Origin: Hyphomicrobiaceae bacterium
Lineage (GTDB): Bacteria; Pseudomonadota; Alphaproteobacteria; Rhizobiales; Hyphomicrobiaceae
Reading direction: 5' to 3'
DNA: 64,000 nt
NCBI GenBank assembly: GCA_025359185.1
Contig: JANYHF010000023.1
Span: forward strand, 1 to 64,000
Positions 36,122 to 44,363 of this stretch are shown piece after piece. The notes below the pieces were generated by a model that made no database searches, had not been told where the DNA came from, and worked only from the letters and a program-made list of their open reading frames with translations. The position numbers and the translations under genes were made by a program. The first letter of the stretch is position 1, and each line of letters starts with the position of its first letter.

Positions 36122-37702
36122 TCAGCGCGACAGCCGCAAGCCTGACAATTTCATCCCGATACTGCGGAACGATGATTGCAGCCCGTCCAGTGTCAGGCTC
36201 TCGTAGAAGTGCGAGATATCAGTGCCGCAATGCTGCAAGGTTGCCCTAGCAATCGCTTGCTCGCTTGCAGGCAGCTCAGTGAGGGCAAAGCCGACCGTAA
36301 AAATCTCGATTTGCTGGGCCTTCATGTTATCGCACAGGTCCATCGCATGGTTCGAAACCATCTGCTGATCCTGCCCCTTGCTGGCGAGCAGGGTGTTGTA
36401 GCCGCTATCCGTCATCATGATGGCAACTTTGCGCAGTTTGGGTGCGCCATTAGAATTGGTCTCATGCAGGTCGGCATAGGGGGCGGGGGTGCTGCCACCT
36501 ATCCAGACAGAGCTCCAGTTTGGCGACAGCATGTACCAGCTCCAGGCCGTGCCCAGTGCGCCGGAAGTAGCTCCGAACGCTTCCAGCCCGTTGATTCGTG
36601 CGAACAGATCTGTTTTGTTAGACGTTAGCGGCGTGATTTCGTTGCCGGGTAAAATATCGGCGCACACACCATCCGCCGTGTAGTTCCAGTTCCCTGTGGG
36701 ATCACCGGGTGCACCGGTTTGGCTGAGCAGAGGCGTATCAGAGCTATCAAGGCTCATGATGGCGCGGGTTCCGTCATGGGCATTCAGCCATGTACCGGCA
36801 CCGGGCGCATCATCGGTGGCATCGAACCCCGTGGCCGTGAAGAAACGGTCGGTGACGCAGGGCATCACCTTCCAGTCGGTGACGGGAGTAGGAACATAGG
36901 TGGTGCAAGTCCATGGGATGCTCGACTCACTGCCACCGCCGCCGGTGCCATCGGTGCACATGTTGTAGACGTAACTCTGAAGCGGGTTGAGATTGGTGAG
37001 CGCCTGCATCAAGGAACCGCCGCCGCCATCGGGACCAACCCGGACGCGCGTCGAGAACGGCACCAGAGCGACTTTGGTGGTGTGCTCTGTTTGGTCATCC
37101 CGGACGACGATATTGACGAGATCAGTGGCGGCGGCCTTGAGGGCAGCCATCTTGGGATCATTGGTGCACGGGCCAGCACCATCGGCACACATTGAGCCCG
37201 TCACGTCGAGCATGACTGACACTTCCAGATTGCTGCCGCCGGGGCCGCCGGGCGAAACAATGGAACGGACCGAGTTCGACGCCGTCGCAGTCACCAAACC
37301 AAGATGATCGATACCCACCACGCTAAGTACCGTGGTCCTCATTTCCGCCGTCCCAAGGGCGACGACCGTCTGACTGGGGCCGTCGACTAAGAAATGCAGC
37401 GAATCCGAGTTCATGGGGAGGCGGTTTGCAGTGTTGGCGAGATAAGCCGACGTGGCCGCCTCGATGGCAGCTTGCGTGTTCTGCGGGTTTAGTTGCAGCG
37501 AACGTCCGCCCGCCAGCACGCCGGCATCGAGGGCGCTGTTGGTCATCGCCTGGGCCTGATGCCAACGGACCATATCGACACTGACGCCAATGCACAGCAT
37601 CAGGACGCTTAGCGACAAAGCTATGATCACAGCGATTGTGCCGTGCGGGTCCTGGCCGAAATCCTGCACCGGATTGCGTGTGCCGCTTGGACGAATTCGC
37701 AT
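36122..37702 (-). CDS. TadG-like protein with TadE N-terminus and von Willebrand A domain
   Basis: This protein of about 526 residues has one N-terminal membrane segment (about 20-44, TIAVIIALSLSVLMLCIGVS) in a TadE-like prepilin-type region ending HQAQAMTNSALDAG. A von Willebrand factor A domain starts near residue 160 with the MIDAS motif MLDVTGSM and contains several paired cysteines. The domain continues through VAIMMTDSGYNTLL to the C-terminus. TadG proteins belong to tight-adherence (Flp pilus) systems and are exposed in the envelope. No other tad genes lie nearby, so a stand-alone envelope protein is also possible. ATG 37702 follows AGGGGCC; earlier in-frame starts reach 37903 but overlap the CBS gene end. 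Confidence 0.82.
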   Translation of the reverse strand: MRIRPSGTRNPVQDFGQDPHGTIAVIIALSLSVLMLCIGVSVDMVRWHQAQAMTNSALDAGVLAGGRSLQLNPQNTQAAIEAATSAYLANTANRLPMNSDSLHFLVDGPSQTVVALGTAEMRTTVLSVVGIDHLGLVTATASNSVRSIVSPGGPGGSNLEVSVMLDVTGSMCADGAGPCTNDPKMAALKAAATDLVNIVVRDDQTEHTTKVALVPFSTRVRVGPDGGGGSLMQALTNLNPLQSYVYNMCTDGTGGGGSESSIPWTCTTYVPTPVTDWKVMPCVTDRFFTATGFDATDDAPGAGTWLNAHDGTRAIMSLDSSDTPLLSQTGAPGDPTGNWNYTADGVCADILPGNEITPLTSNKTDLFARINGLEAFGATSGALGTAWSWYMLSPNWSSVWIGGSTPAPYADLHETNSNGAPKLRKVAIMMTDSGYNTLLASKGQDQQMVSNHAMDLCDNMKAQQIEIFTVGFALTELPASEQAIARATLQHCGTDISHFYESLTLDGLQSSFRSIGMKLSGLRLSR

Positions 37703-37847
37703 ACTGGCCCCTGGCATTGAAGACATCGCAACTGTCAGGTAAATTTGCCCCAAAAAGCTCAATATCGTGTGTACACACATGCTTAAGAAACCGTGACGCA
37801 GCGTCCACGGCCGTCGTCCGTTTTGCATTGCCGGGAGCGCGCGCGCT

Positions 37848-38279
37848 CTACCCGGCCGTGATGTAGGCGCGCATGGCTTGTGTCTCCATCTCGGCTTCGG
37901 CAATGCGCAGCTTGACCACGTCGCCGATTGACACCAGTCCGATCATCTCGCCATTCTCGACCACCGGGATGTGCCGGAACCGGCGCGTGGTCATGTCTGC
38001 CATCAGCTGATCGATACTGTCCGTCAACGAACAGGTATGCACCGGCTTGGTCATGCAATCGGCGACTTTGGCCTGAAGCCGCGCTGCCCCGCCCCGTGCA
38101 ATCTCGCGCACGATATCGCGTTCCGAAAGAATGCCCGAAAGACGCCCCCCGCGTTCCATGACTACAAGACAGCCGACGCCGCGCGCGGAGAGCTGCTGGG
38201 CAGCTTCCTCCAACGTCGCATCCGGACGAATTGACTGGACGTCCCGGCCCTTGGCTTTGAGAATGGTCGCTGCGTTCAT
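37848..38279 (-). CDS. CBS-domain pair protein
   Basis: This 143-residue protein is a Bateman module: two CBS domains at about 8-63 and 75-130. Typical turns are VGCLVVMERGGRLSGILSERDIV in the first and FRHIPVVENGEMIGLVSIGDVVK in the second. Such stand-alone proteins bind adenine nucleotides and regulate partner proteins. It is cytoplasmic. GGAGAA five bases before ATG 38279 fixes the start. The C-terminal tail EAEMETQAMRAYITAG is common in alphaproteobacterial members. The partner is not evident; the neighbouring TadG-like gene follows in the same direction. Confidence 0.9.
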   Translation of the reverse strand: MNAATILKAKGRDVQSIRPDATLEEAAQQLSARGVGCLVVMERGGRLSGILSERDIVREIARGGAARLQAKVADCMTKPVHTCSLTDSIDQLMADMTTRRFRHIPVVENGEMIGLVSIGDVVKLRIAEAEMETQAMRAYITAG

Positions 38280-38546
38280 GGTTGTTCTCCGCTGCGTTGC
38301 ACGAGCGGGGCCAGCACGTCGTCCCGCCATGCGGCTTCAACAAACGAGAAGTACGCTAGCATGGACCCATGCCGGCGCCTGCGTAAACCCTTAACTTCAA
38401 CCATTGTGACGAACAGCGCCCCATCCAGGTTAGCGAACAGCCGCATCTGGCACGGCATCTGCTGGTTGAATGGGCAGATGCCGCCTGGAGACTGCCGGGC
38501 GGGACTGCCTTGTTGGCCAACCAGATATCGGGTTAAGGGTTCTGCA

Positions 38547-39203
38547 ATGAAAGTTAAGACGAGCCAGCAACTCTTTGCCTATTGGAACGAGTTGCGCGGC
38601 GGGCGCCTTGCCCCACGCCGCTTCGAGGTCGAGCCCTCAGCTATCGCAGCGATCTTGCCCGACACCTTCATTCTCGAACGTGAGGACCGGCACGACTACA
38701 TGTTCCGGCTCGCCGGCACCCGCATCTGCGAGTATTTTGGCCGGGAGTTCCGCGGCCGCAACCTGCTCGATCTGTGGACGGCCGAAGAGCGCGAAGTGGT
38801 GATCCGTGTCCTCGAAAGCGTGACGCGCGATGGCGGCGTGGGCGTCATCGGCTTCATGGCCAATAGCTCTGGGAGCGGGGCGGCGGCCTATGAGATGCTG
38901 TTGCTGCCGTTGGTGCATACCGGGCAAACCATCAGCCGCGTGCTCGGCTCGATCGCGCCCTTATCACCATCTGCGCACTACACCCAAGACCCTATCGGCA
39001 GTATCGAACTGGAGGCATTCGACGTGATCTGGCCCGATGGCCGTCCGCACGCACTCCTGGCACGCACCACCACGCCGTCGCCGTTCCTGCGCGACACCGG
39101 CACCTCGCGTGTCGTGCGTTCCGAGCGCCGTTCGTTCCGCGTCTACGATGGTGGCCGCAAGGATGAGACGCTTCCGGACTTCCGCCCGCTTGGGTCAAAA
39201 TGA
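38547..39203 (+). CDS. PAS_5-type (DUF1488-like) PAS-domain protein
   Basis: This 218-residue cytoplasmic protein consists largely of a PAS_5 domain as found in many alphaproteobacteria. Characteristic stretches are LFAYWNELRGGRLAPRR near residue 9, ILPDTFILERED near 36, YMFRLAGTRICEYFGREF near 51 and NLLDLWTAEERE near 72. No kinase, cyclase or DNA-binding output domain is attached, so it must act on another protein. Start at ATG 38547 with AAGGG upstream; the frame to 38361 is rejected for want of a ribosome site and conserved sequence. It precedes the PilZ gene by 82 bases in the same direction. The domain family is likely PF07310; the alternative name in the call reflects naming uncertainty. 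Confidence 0.82.
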   Translation: MKVKTSQQLFAYWNELRGGRLAPRRFEVEPSAIAAILPDTFILEREDRHDYMFRLAGTRICEYFGREFRGRNLLDLWTAEEREVVIRVLESVTRDGGVGVIGFMANSSGSGAAAYEMLLLPLVHTGQTISRVLGSIAPLSPSAHYTQDPIGSIELEAFDVIWPDGRPHALLARTTTPSPFLRDTGTSRVVRSERRSFRVYDGGRKDETLPDFRPLGSK

Positions 39204-39285
39204 TGCAAGTCGAATATCCCATTTAGGAGTTTGTTAAAGGCGCACCCGCATAGTTCCAACTGTAAACCACTAGCGAGCCGCGCCC

Positions 39286-39924
39286 ATGAATGCGTTCGAC
39301 GATGCTTTTGCCGATTTCCGTGATCATGGTGTCAGCGCTTCAGACCATATTGGGCCGGACCGGCGCAGGCACAAGCGGGTCGAGTTGTTCTGCCTTGGCC
39401 GCTTTATGCGCGCCGACAAGGCCGAATATCCATGCAAGCTGCAGGATGTGTCCGTTGGCGGCAGCTGCATCCTGACGCCGCAAAGCGTGCAGGTCGGCGA
39501 GCATGTCATCGCTTATTTTGACGAGATCGGGCGCATCGACGGCCCCGTTGTTCGGTTGCTGAGCGGCGGATTTGCCATGCAAATCGTCGCCACGCAGCAT
39601 CGCCGGGAGAAACTTGCCGCGCAGCTGACCTGGCTGATCAACCGCAAGATGTTGGGCATCCCTGAAGCCCGCCGCCATGACCGTATCGTGCCCAAGCAGA
39701 TGAATTCGATGCTGCAATTGGCCGATGGCAGCCAGATCGAAGTCAACGTGCTCGATGTGTCGATCAGCGGCGCTTCGGTGGCCATGGAGAGCGGCCCGCC
39801 GGTTGGTACCGAAGTGATGCTGGGCCGTCTGCGCGCCCGCGTCGCCCGCTCGCACGAAGCCGGTATCGCGCTACAATTCATCGACATTCAGAACCCGATG
39901 GCCCTGCGCAAGCATTTCGGCTGA
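39286..39924 (+). CDS. Tandem PilZ-domain protein, c-di-GMP effector candidate
   Basis: This 212-residue cytoplasmic protein has two PilZ-like domains. The first (about 25-100) has the c-di-GMP contact motif RRRHKRVELF followed by DVSVGGSCI (the D/N-x-S-x-x-G box). The second (about 128-205) begins RRHDRIVPK and contains DVSISGASV, a less standard R-x-x-R. At least the first should bind c-di-GMP. Located between a PAS protein and a LapG-like protease, it fits a surface-attachment control group. The ATG at 39286 is the first start in a short intergenic space. Confidence 0.88.
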   Translation: MNAFDDAFADFRDHGVSASDHIGPDRRRHKRVELFCLGRFMRADKAEYPCKLQDVSVGGSCILTPQSVQVGEHVIAYFDEIGRIDGPVVRLLSGGFAMQIVATQHRREKLAAQLTWLINRKMLGIPEARRHDRIVPKQMNSMLQLADGSQIEVNVLDVSISGASVAMESGPPVGTEVMLGRLRARVARSHEAGIALQFIDIQNPMALRKHFG

Positions 39925-40055
39925 TACCGAGGTTGCTAAACTTTCCAAACCGGTTTGATAAGACTTTAATCATCCTCGGTTCAAATTCTAACGCTGAGAT
40001 TGTCTAATCTTCAGCGGTATTGTGTCAGTGTACCCTGCGTATCGAGGGGCTTGTT

Positions 40056-40703
40056 ATGTTGCGTCGTGTCTGCGTCACCATTTTGGCCATGGCAATGTCC
40101 ATAGGCTGCGCCAGCGCCAAGGGCCCCGCGCCTGAACCGCACTTGCCAGCGGCCGCAACAATCATGCATGTCAGCGCCGAAACGGCGGCCCCGTCAGCTT
40201 TCATCGATTTTTGCCGCCGCACCGGGTTCGAATGCGAGCCCGACATGTCCGCCCGTGGCCGCGTCGAGCTGACGCCGCAGCGCTGGAGCGAACTCAGTGA
40301 AGTCAACGACACGATCAACCGCACCGTCATCGCACGCAGTGACATCTCCGCTTACGGTATAACCGACTACTGGACGCTCGCTGGCAAATTCGGCGATTGC
40401 GAAGACTACGCGCTCACCAAACAGCTGCTGCTGCGCCAGCGCGGCTGGCCGATGTCGGCGCTGCTGATGACGGTCGTGCGCGACGAGAACGGCGAGGGCC
40501 ACGCCATCCTCACGGTGCGCACGTCACGCGGCGACTATGTGCTCGACAACCGCCAGGCCCAGATCGTCGGTTGGTCGGCAACGCCCTATCAATACGTCAA
40601 GCGGCAATCATCCTTCAGCCCGCGCGTCTGGATGGCTCTCGAAACGCGGGCTGATCGTCCCGGCGAGGCGTCCGTCGCCGCACTGCCGGTCAGCAAGCGG
40701 TAG
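40056..40703 (+). CDS. BTLCP-family transglutaminase-like cysteine protease (LapG-like)
   Basis: This 215-residue periplasmic protein has a signal peptide (1-22, with Cys18 in SIGCASA, so a lipoprotein is conceivable) and a DUF920/BTLCP domain. The catalytic triad is visible: C115 in GDCEDYALTK, H149 in GEGHAIL and D164 in YVLDNRQ. LapG of this family clips large adhesins from the cell surface under c-di-GMP control through LapD. Neither LapD nor a LapA-type adhesin is encoded in the window, and the trimeric adhesin at 23568 lacks the LapG cleavage motif TAAG-type retention module. ATG 40056 follows GAGGGG. A strong terminator follows. Confidence 0.88.
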   Translation: MLRRVCVTILAMAMSIGCASAKGPAPEPHLPAAATIMHVSAETAAPSAFIDFCRRTGFECEPDMSARGRVELTPQRWSELSEVNDTINRTVIARSDISAYGITDYWTLAGKFGDCEDYALTKQLLLRQRGWPMSALLMTVVRDENGEGHAILTVRTSRGDYVLDNRQAQIVGWSATPYQYVKRQSSFSPRVWMALETRADRPGEASVAALPVSKR

Positions 40704-40806
40704 GTTAGGCACGCATCAGTTTTCAGGCGCGCGAGCGCCCCAAGTTTACAGGTCCGGTATCACTCCCCCTGCCATCCCCGACCCCGATACCGGGTCTGTC
40801 ACTAAG

Positions 40807-40841
40807 GCCGGCACTCTCCCCCGAGTGCCGGCTTTTTTTTT
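40807..40841 (+). terminator. Strong rho-independent terminator
   Basis: A perfect 10-base-pair stem (40807-40816 with 40823-40832) with a six-base loop is followed by nine T residues (40833-40841). It terminates the + strand transcription unit of the LapG-like gene about 100 bases after its stop. Confidence 0.92.
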
Positions 40842-40931
40842 GGAAGAGTCTTTGTTCGCGCCAGGCGACTCCCGTTCCGGGATCCCGCCGCCAGGCGCGA
40901 AGAGGTGATACAAGATGGAAACTGTACGCCT

Positions 40932-41077
40932 GCTTGGGTCAAGCCTTCGCGCGACCCAACAACTCAGCAACAAATGCAACTCTCGCAGTGCACGCACATT
41001 GCTACAGGATTATGAACTAGACAATTAGCCTGTGCGGCATAGATGTTGGGTCGCGCGAAGGCTTGATCCAACCTACG
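40932..41077. repeat. Inverted repeat (family B, copy 2)
   Basis: Left arm 40932-40962 and right arm 41043-41077 are near-perfect inverse copies carrying TTGGGTCAAGCCTTCGCGCG and its reverse. The same arms occur at 49022-49119. The internal 80 bases are more AT-rich and differ from those of the other copy. The right arm provides the TAG stop of the gamma-carbonic anhydrase gene at 41073. It resembles a MITE without any coding capacity. Confidence 0.82.
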
Positions 41078-41588
41078 CGAGCGTACGCAGATACCGCCGC
41101 CAGTTGTCAACGTAGTGCTGAGCTGACGCCGTCAATCCGGCAATTTCCGCAGCCGTCAGCTGACGCACGACTTTGCCGGGCGCACCCATCACAAGTGAAC
41201 CATCCGGGATCGTCTTGCCCTCGGTGATCAGGGCTTTGGCGCCGATCAGGCAGTTTTGGCCGATCCGCGCACCGTTCAGCACCACGGCGCCGATGCCAAT
41301 CAGGCTGTTGCGGCCAATCGTACAGCCGTGCAGCATGGCCAGATGACCGATGGTGCAGTCGTCGCCGATATCGAGCGGATACCCCTTGTCCGTATGCAGC
41401 ACACTACCGTCCTGCACATTCGAACGGTTGCCGACCGTGATCCATTCGATGTCGCCGCGCAGCACCGCGCCGAACCAGACGCTGGCCGCCGGTAACAGCC
41501 GCACACGGCCGATCAGCGCCGCATCGGGTGCGGCCCAGCTATCGGCATCGCAGTCAGGTTGTATGCCCTCTAGGCGGTGCAAGGTCAT
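41073..41588 (-). CDS. Gamma-class carbonic anhydrase family protein
   Basis: This 171-residue protein is a left-handed beta-helix of hexapeptide repeats. The conserved [22 protein letters not shown] block near residue 45, [16 protein letters not shown] near 70 and the [13 protein letters not shown] turns identify the gamma-CA family. The three Zn-binding histidines expected of the family are present in VLH, GHLA and LHGC. A trimer with hydration activity is possible; many members instead have unknown roles. ATG 41588 is preferred over an upstream TTG. The small membrane-protein gene upstream ends eight bases before it, and a repeat arm supplies the stop. Confidence 0.88.
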   Translation of the reverse strand: MTLHRLEGIQPDCDADSWAAPDAALIGRVRLLPAASVWFGAVLRGDIEWITVGNRSNVQDGSVLHTDKGYPLDIGDDCTIGHLAMLHGCTIGRNSLIGIGAVVLNGARIGQNCLIGAKALITEGKTIPDGSLVMGAPGKVVRQLTAAEIAGLTASAQHYVDNWRRYLRTLA

Positions 41589-41595
41589 GGCAGAG

Positions 41596-41901
41596 TCAGA
41601 GTTGACCAAGCGACGTCATCAGCAGCGCGCCGCTGCCCAGGCTCCAGCAGGCCGCGATACTTACGCCCGCAACCACCAATCCGAAGCTGTCATCTTCCAT
41701 GGTGAACACGTTGTGTACGAGGATGGCCGGCCCCGCGATCAACCGCAGCATAAGATGTAAAGGCACCGTCCAGACCGGCCCCGGCGTCAGCGCGAAACCC
41801 AGCGGCTTGCCCGTGACCAAGAAAAACCCGCTCATCAGCACCCCGCCGGCGGCAAAGCCAATCGCCGCCATCATCACATACGTCAAGAACGCCGGATCCA
41901 T
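41596..41901 (-). CDS. Small integral membrane protein, hypothetical
   Basis: This 101-residue protein is not assigned to a family with known function. It has three hydrophobic segments (about 5-30, 42-62 and 72-96), with [13 protein letters not shown] between the first and second, and MEDDS between the second and third. Similar short membrane proteins (DUF6949-like) occur next to gamma-carbonic anhydrase genes in alphaproteobacteria. Its stop is seven bases before the gamma-CA start, so the pair is co-transcribed, which suggests a bicarbonate or membrane-linked role, but that is inference. Confidence 0.7.
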   Translation of the reverse strand: MDPAFLTYVMMAAIGFAAGGVLMSGFFLVTGKPLGFALTPGPVWTVPLHLMLRLIAGPAILVHNVFTMEDDSFGLVVAGVSIAACWSLGSGALLMTSLGQL

Positions 41902-42064
41902 ACACTACCCACCAATACGCGTTACGTTTGCCTCTGCACTGGCAAGGAGCGCGCCATGGCAGGGCTGCGCCTCACGAGGACTTAATACGCAGTTAATGGG
42001 GGAGAGCAAGCGCGAATGGGTTAACGCGAGGGGCGGCCACAGCAAGCGGCAGGATCTGGCCAAC

Positions 42065-44356
42065 TTAGGCCGTCTCAAACACGACCATCAGCGGCTCAGG
42101 TTGAACGCCGGTTGCGGCCAGGGTCAGCCGTAGGCAGTTTTCGGTCGCCGCCGCAGGAATGTCCCGGCCCGCCTGCCGGGCGGCCACCAAGCGCGGCTGG
42201 CCTCTGACATAAAGCGTTATCCCGGCACCTGCTTGCAGTCCCGGCGGTACCTGGGCGGTTAGCATTCCAGGATGAATTCGAAGATTTGTCAGTTGACCCC
42301 GCAAGGCCGCCGAAAGCACCCGATTGCCATGCTGGCTAAGCGTCATGACACCATCGTTGATTGCAAAATGCGCCGAACCGATCGGAGTGTTCACCGGGCC
42401 AAACGCCAGGTCCTTGCCGTCATTGCGCAGTGTCCAGCCGGTCCAGGCGCTGACATCCATCACTTCGGCGAGCGCCAGAGCCGGCATCAGCGCGCCCCAG
42501 CTGTAGAAGCCATCCGTATCCGGCTGATCTAGCACCTCGCCGGTGTCGGCGTTGTAATTCTCGGCGCAGTGGCGGTCCTTGTCCCAGGCGCGCGAGAACA
42601 GCGCCCAGCTCTTGGCAGCAAGTTTGGTGGCGGCGGCATCGAAACCGTAACGTTTCAGGCCCTGCCAGACGGTCCAGTTCAAAGGTGGCCAGATGCGTCC
42701 GCGCCAGTAGATATTGTCCTTGAACGCTGGATCGTCGCGGCTGACCGATGGCAGTCCCCAAGCGCCGCCAAAGCTCTTAGGGTCGTCCAAATGGTGCAGT
42801 AGCCGCTTGGCCTGTGCCTCGGACGCCGCCCCGCAGAGCAGCGGCCAGAAGCTGGTGGGCGTGACGCTACGGGCGAATTTGCCGGTCCACAGCTTGTTGG
42901 CAAAGATGCCGCGCGCCTCGTCCCAGAATTCAGTCTGAATGCGGGTCTTCAGCGTTGCCGCTTCCGCCTCCAGACGATCCGCCGCCACCGTCTGGCCCAG
43001 CTCGCGTGCCATTTGCGCCAGCATTTCGGCATCCAATGCCAGCATGGAATTTAGGCCCACATCCCACTGATTGAGCGTGCCCGTCGCGTTGTCCACGCGC
43101 GCGCCATCGTGCATTGGAGAATTGTCCATGCTGCTCTCGTCGCGCGCGCCAATGTTGGTGCCGCGGTAGAGGCCAGTGCCAACGGGCGAGTTCCCGAAGG
43201 AGACGAGGCCAGTTTTATTGCCATCCCTGTGCCGCACCCACCAGTCATGGTTGTCGAGCAACGTGGCATAGGCCAGCTCGAGCATAGGGCGTGAGCCGTT
43301 ACGCAAGAACATCAGCCAGCTGAGGAAGGAGCCGATGGGGAGTTGGCTGCGATCGACCCAGGCGTCTTTGGCGGTGAGCAAGCAAGGCAGATTGCGGTCT
43401 GGCGTTTGCCCGGCGATCACAACGTTGAGATTTTCATGCGCCTGCTCTGTGTCCAGCATATCCACCAAATAGGTCGAATACTGCTGATCATTCAGCCAGA
43501 CGCCAAAACCACCGAACTTCTCCTGGTTCCAGTTGCGGCTAAGTGAGATGTAGGAGCGCCGGTTGATACGGTCAAAGACGGTGTTCCAGCCCATGACGTC
43601 GCGGATGGCGGCAAGCGCATTCTGGGCGTCTGACGGTGGTTCAATTGACCTCTCTCCCTGGACCTCTCGCCAAGGCAGAGGGGTTGCTCTTTGCACTGCG
43701 CTAACTGCCAGTATCGCCGCCGCCCGTTGCCGCGCGGCCGTGGCATCATCGCGGATCGCCACCGCGATCGTTAGCTCCGGCATTTCCTCAAGATGATAGC
43801 GAAAGGCCATCACGGTTCCCGCCGTTGCCCGCGAGGCGAGGTGCCAATAGCCGTGCTCTTCGTATTCGGCGGCGAGGCCCGCAAGGCTCGCATGTGCCGT
43901 CACCATCAGCGGGCCTTGCGAACTCTTGACCGCCACGTGCCGGTGGCCGAAGTTGGTGGAGAGCGTCTCCGTCGCCCGATCATAGGTCCAGGCCACGCCA
44001 TCTTCCGACGACAGCGCCATCACCATCCAGAACCGCAGGCCCCACTCGCCGAGCTTTTTCGTCTGCCAACGCCCGGTCAGATCGAACGGTCCAATCTTTT
44101 GCCAAACAAAATCGAGCTCCGTCCCAGCATGAGCGAGTTGCATCTCCACCTGCGAGGCATCCACCGCCCTCGCGCCAAATCTCAACCCCTCACCCGGCTT
44201 GAAGAACGTCGCGCGCTTGGTGCTGGCGGCATAGGCCATTGGCGTGACCCGCAGGCCCAAAGGCAAAAACACCATCTCGGCGGGCCGTTCGCCATCCCAG
44301 GTGTTCCAGGCGCGGGCGAGCGCAATGGTCGTGTGCTTCAGCGGGTTTTGAGACAT
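42065..44356 (-). CDS. GH63-like glycoside hydrolase
   Basis: This 763-residue protein has an N-terminal beta-sandwich domain (about 1-240) and an (alpha/alpha)6 toroid (about 250-640). GH63/trehalase-like markers are LSRNWNQEKFGGFGVWLNDQQ near 280, SPMHDGARVDN near 420 and DNIYWRGRIWPPLNWTVWQGL near 575, with a C-terminal beta-sandwich tail. Such enzymes hydrolyse alpha-linked glycosides, including glucosyl- and mannosylglycerate. No signal peptide is seen, so the substrate must be imported, presumably by the ABC transporter encoded just upstream (44364-47324). Residues about 222-237 (TPLPWREVQGERSIEPP) come from a palindromic repeat. Start ATG 44356 lies seven bases after the ATPase gene stop. 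Confidence 0.83.
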   Translation of the reverse strand: MSQNPLKHTTIALARAWNTWDGERPAEMVFLPLGLRVTPMAYAASTKRATFFKPGEGLRFGARAVDASQVEMQLAHAGTELDFVWQKIGPFDLTGRWQTKKLGEWGLRFWMVMALSSEDGVAWTYDRATETLSTNFGHRHVAVKSSQGPLMVTAHASLAGLAAEYEEHGYWHLASRATAGTVMAFRYHLEEMPELTIAVAIRDDATAARQRAAAILAVSAVQRATPLPWREVQGERSIEPPSDAQNALAAIRDVMGWNTVFDRINRRSYISLSRNWNQEKFGGFGVWLNDQQYSTYLVDMLDTEQAHENLNVVIAGQTPDRNLPCLLTAKDAWVDRSQLPIGSFLSWLMFLRNGSRPMLELAYATLLDNHDWWVRHRDGNKTGLVSFGNSPVGTGLYRGTNIGARDESSMDNSPMHDGARVDNATGTLNQWDVGLNSMLALDAEMLAQMARELGQTVAADRLEAEAATLKTRIQTEFWDEARGIFANKLWTGKFARSVTPTSFWPLLCGAASEAQAKRLLHHLDDPKSFGGAWGLPSVSRDDPAFKDNIYWRGRIWPPLNWTVWQGLKRYGFDAAATKLAAKSWALFSRAWDKDRHCAENYNADTGEVLDQPDTDGFYSWGALMPALALAEVMDVSAWTGWTLRNDGKDLAFGPVNTPIGSAHFAINDGVMTLSQHGNRVLSAALRGQLTNLRIHPGMLTAQVPPGLQAGAGITLYVRGQPRLVAARQAGRDIPAAATENCLRLTLAATGVQPEPLMVVFETA
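43645..43692. repeat. Palindromic repeat (family A) inserted in frame within the GH63-like gene
   Basis: The tail GAGGGGTTGCTCT at 43678-43690 is identical to the family A tail in purL and at 46332-46344. The adjacent hairpin (CCTCT at 43663-43667 with AGAGG at 43677-43681) is diverged. The insertion encodes a Pro/Trp/Glu/Arg-rich stretch between the N-terminal sandwich and the toroid, a linker region where extra residues are tolerated. Confidence 0.7.
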
Positions 44357-44363
44357 CGGTGGA

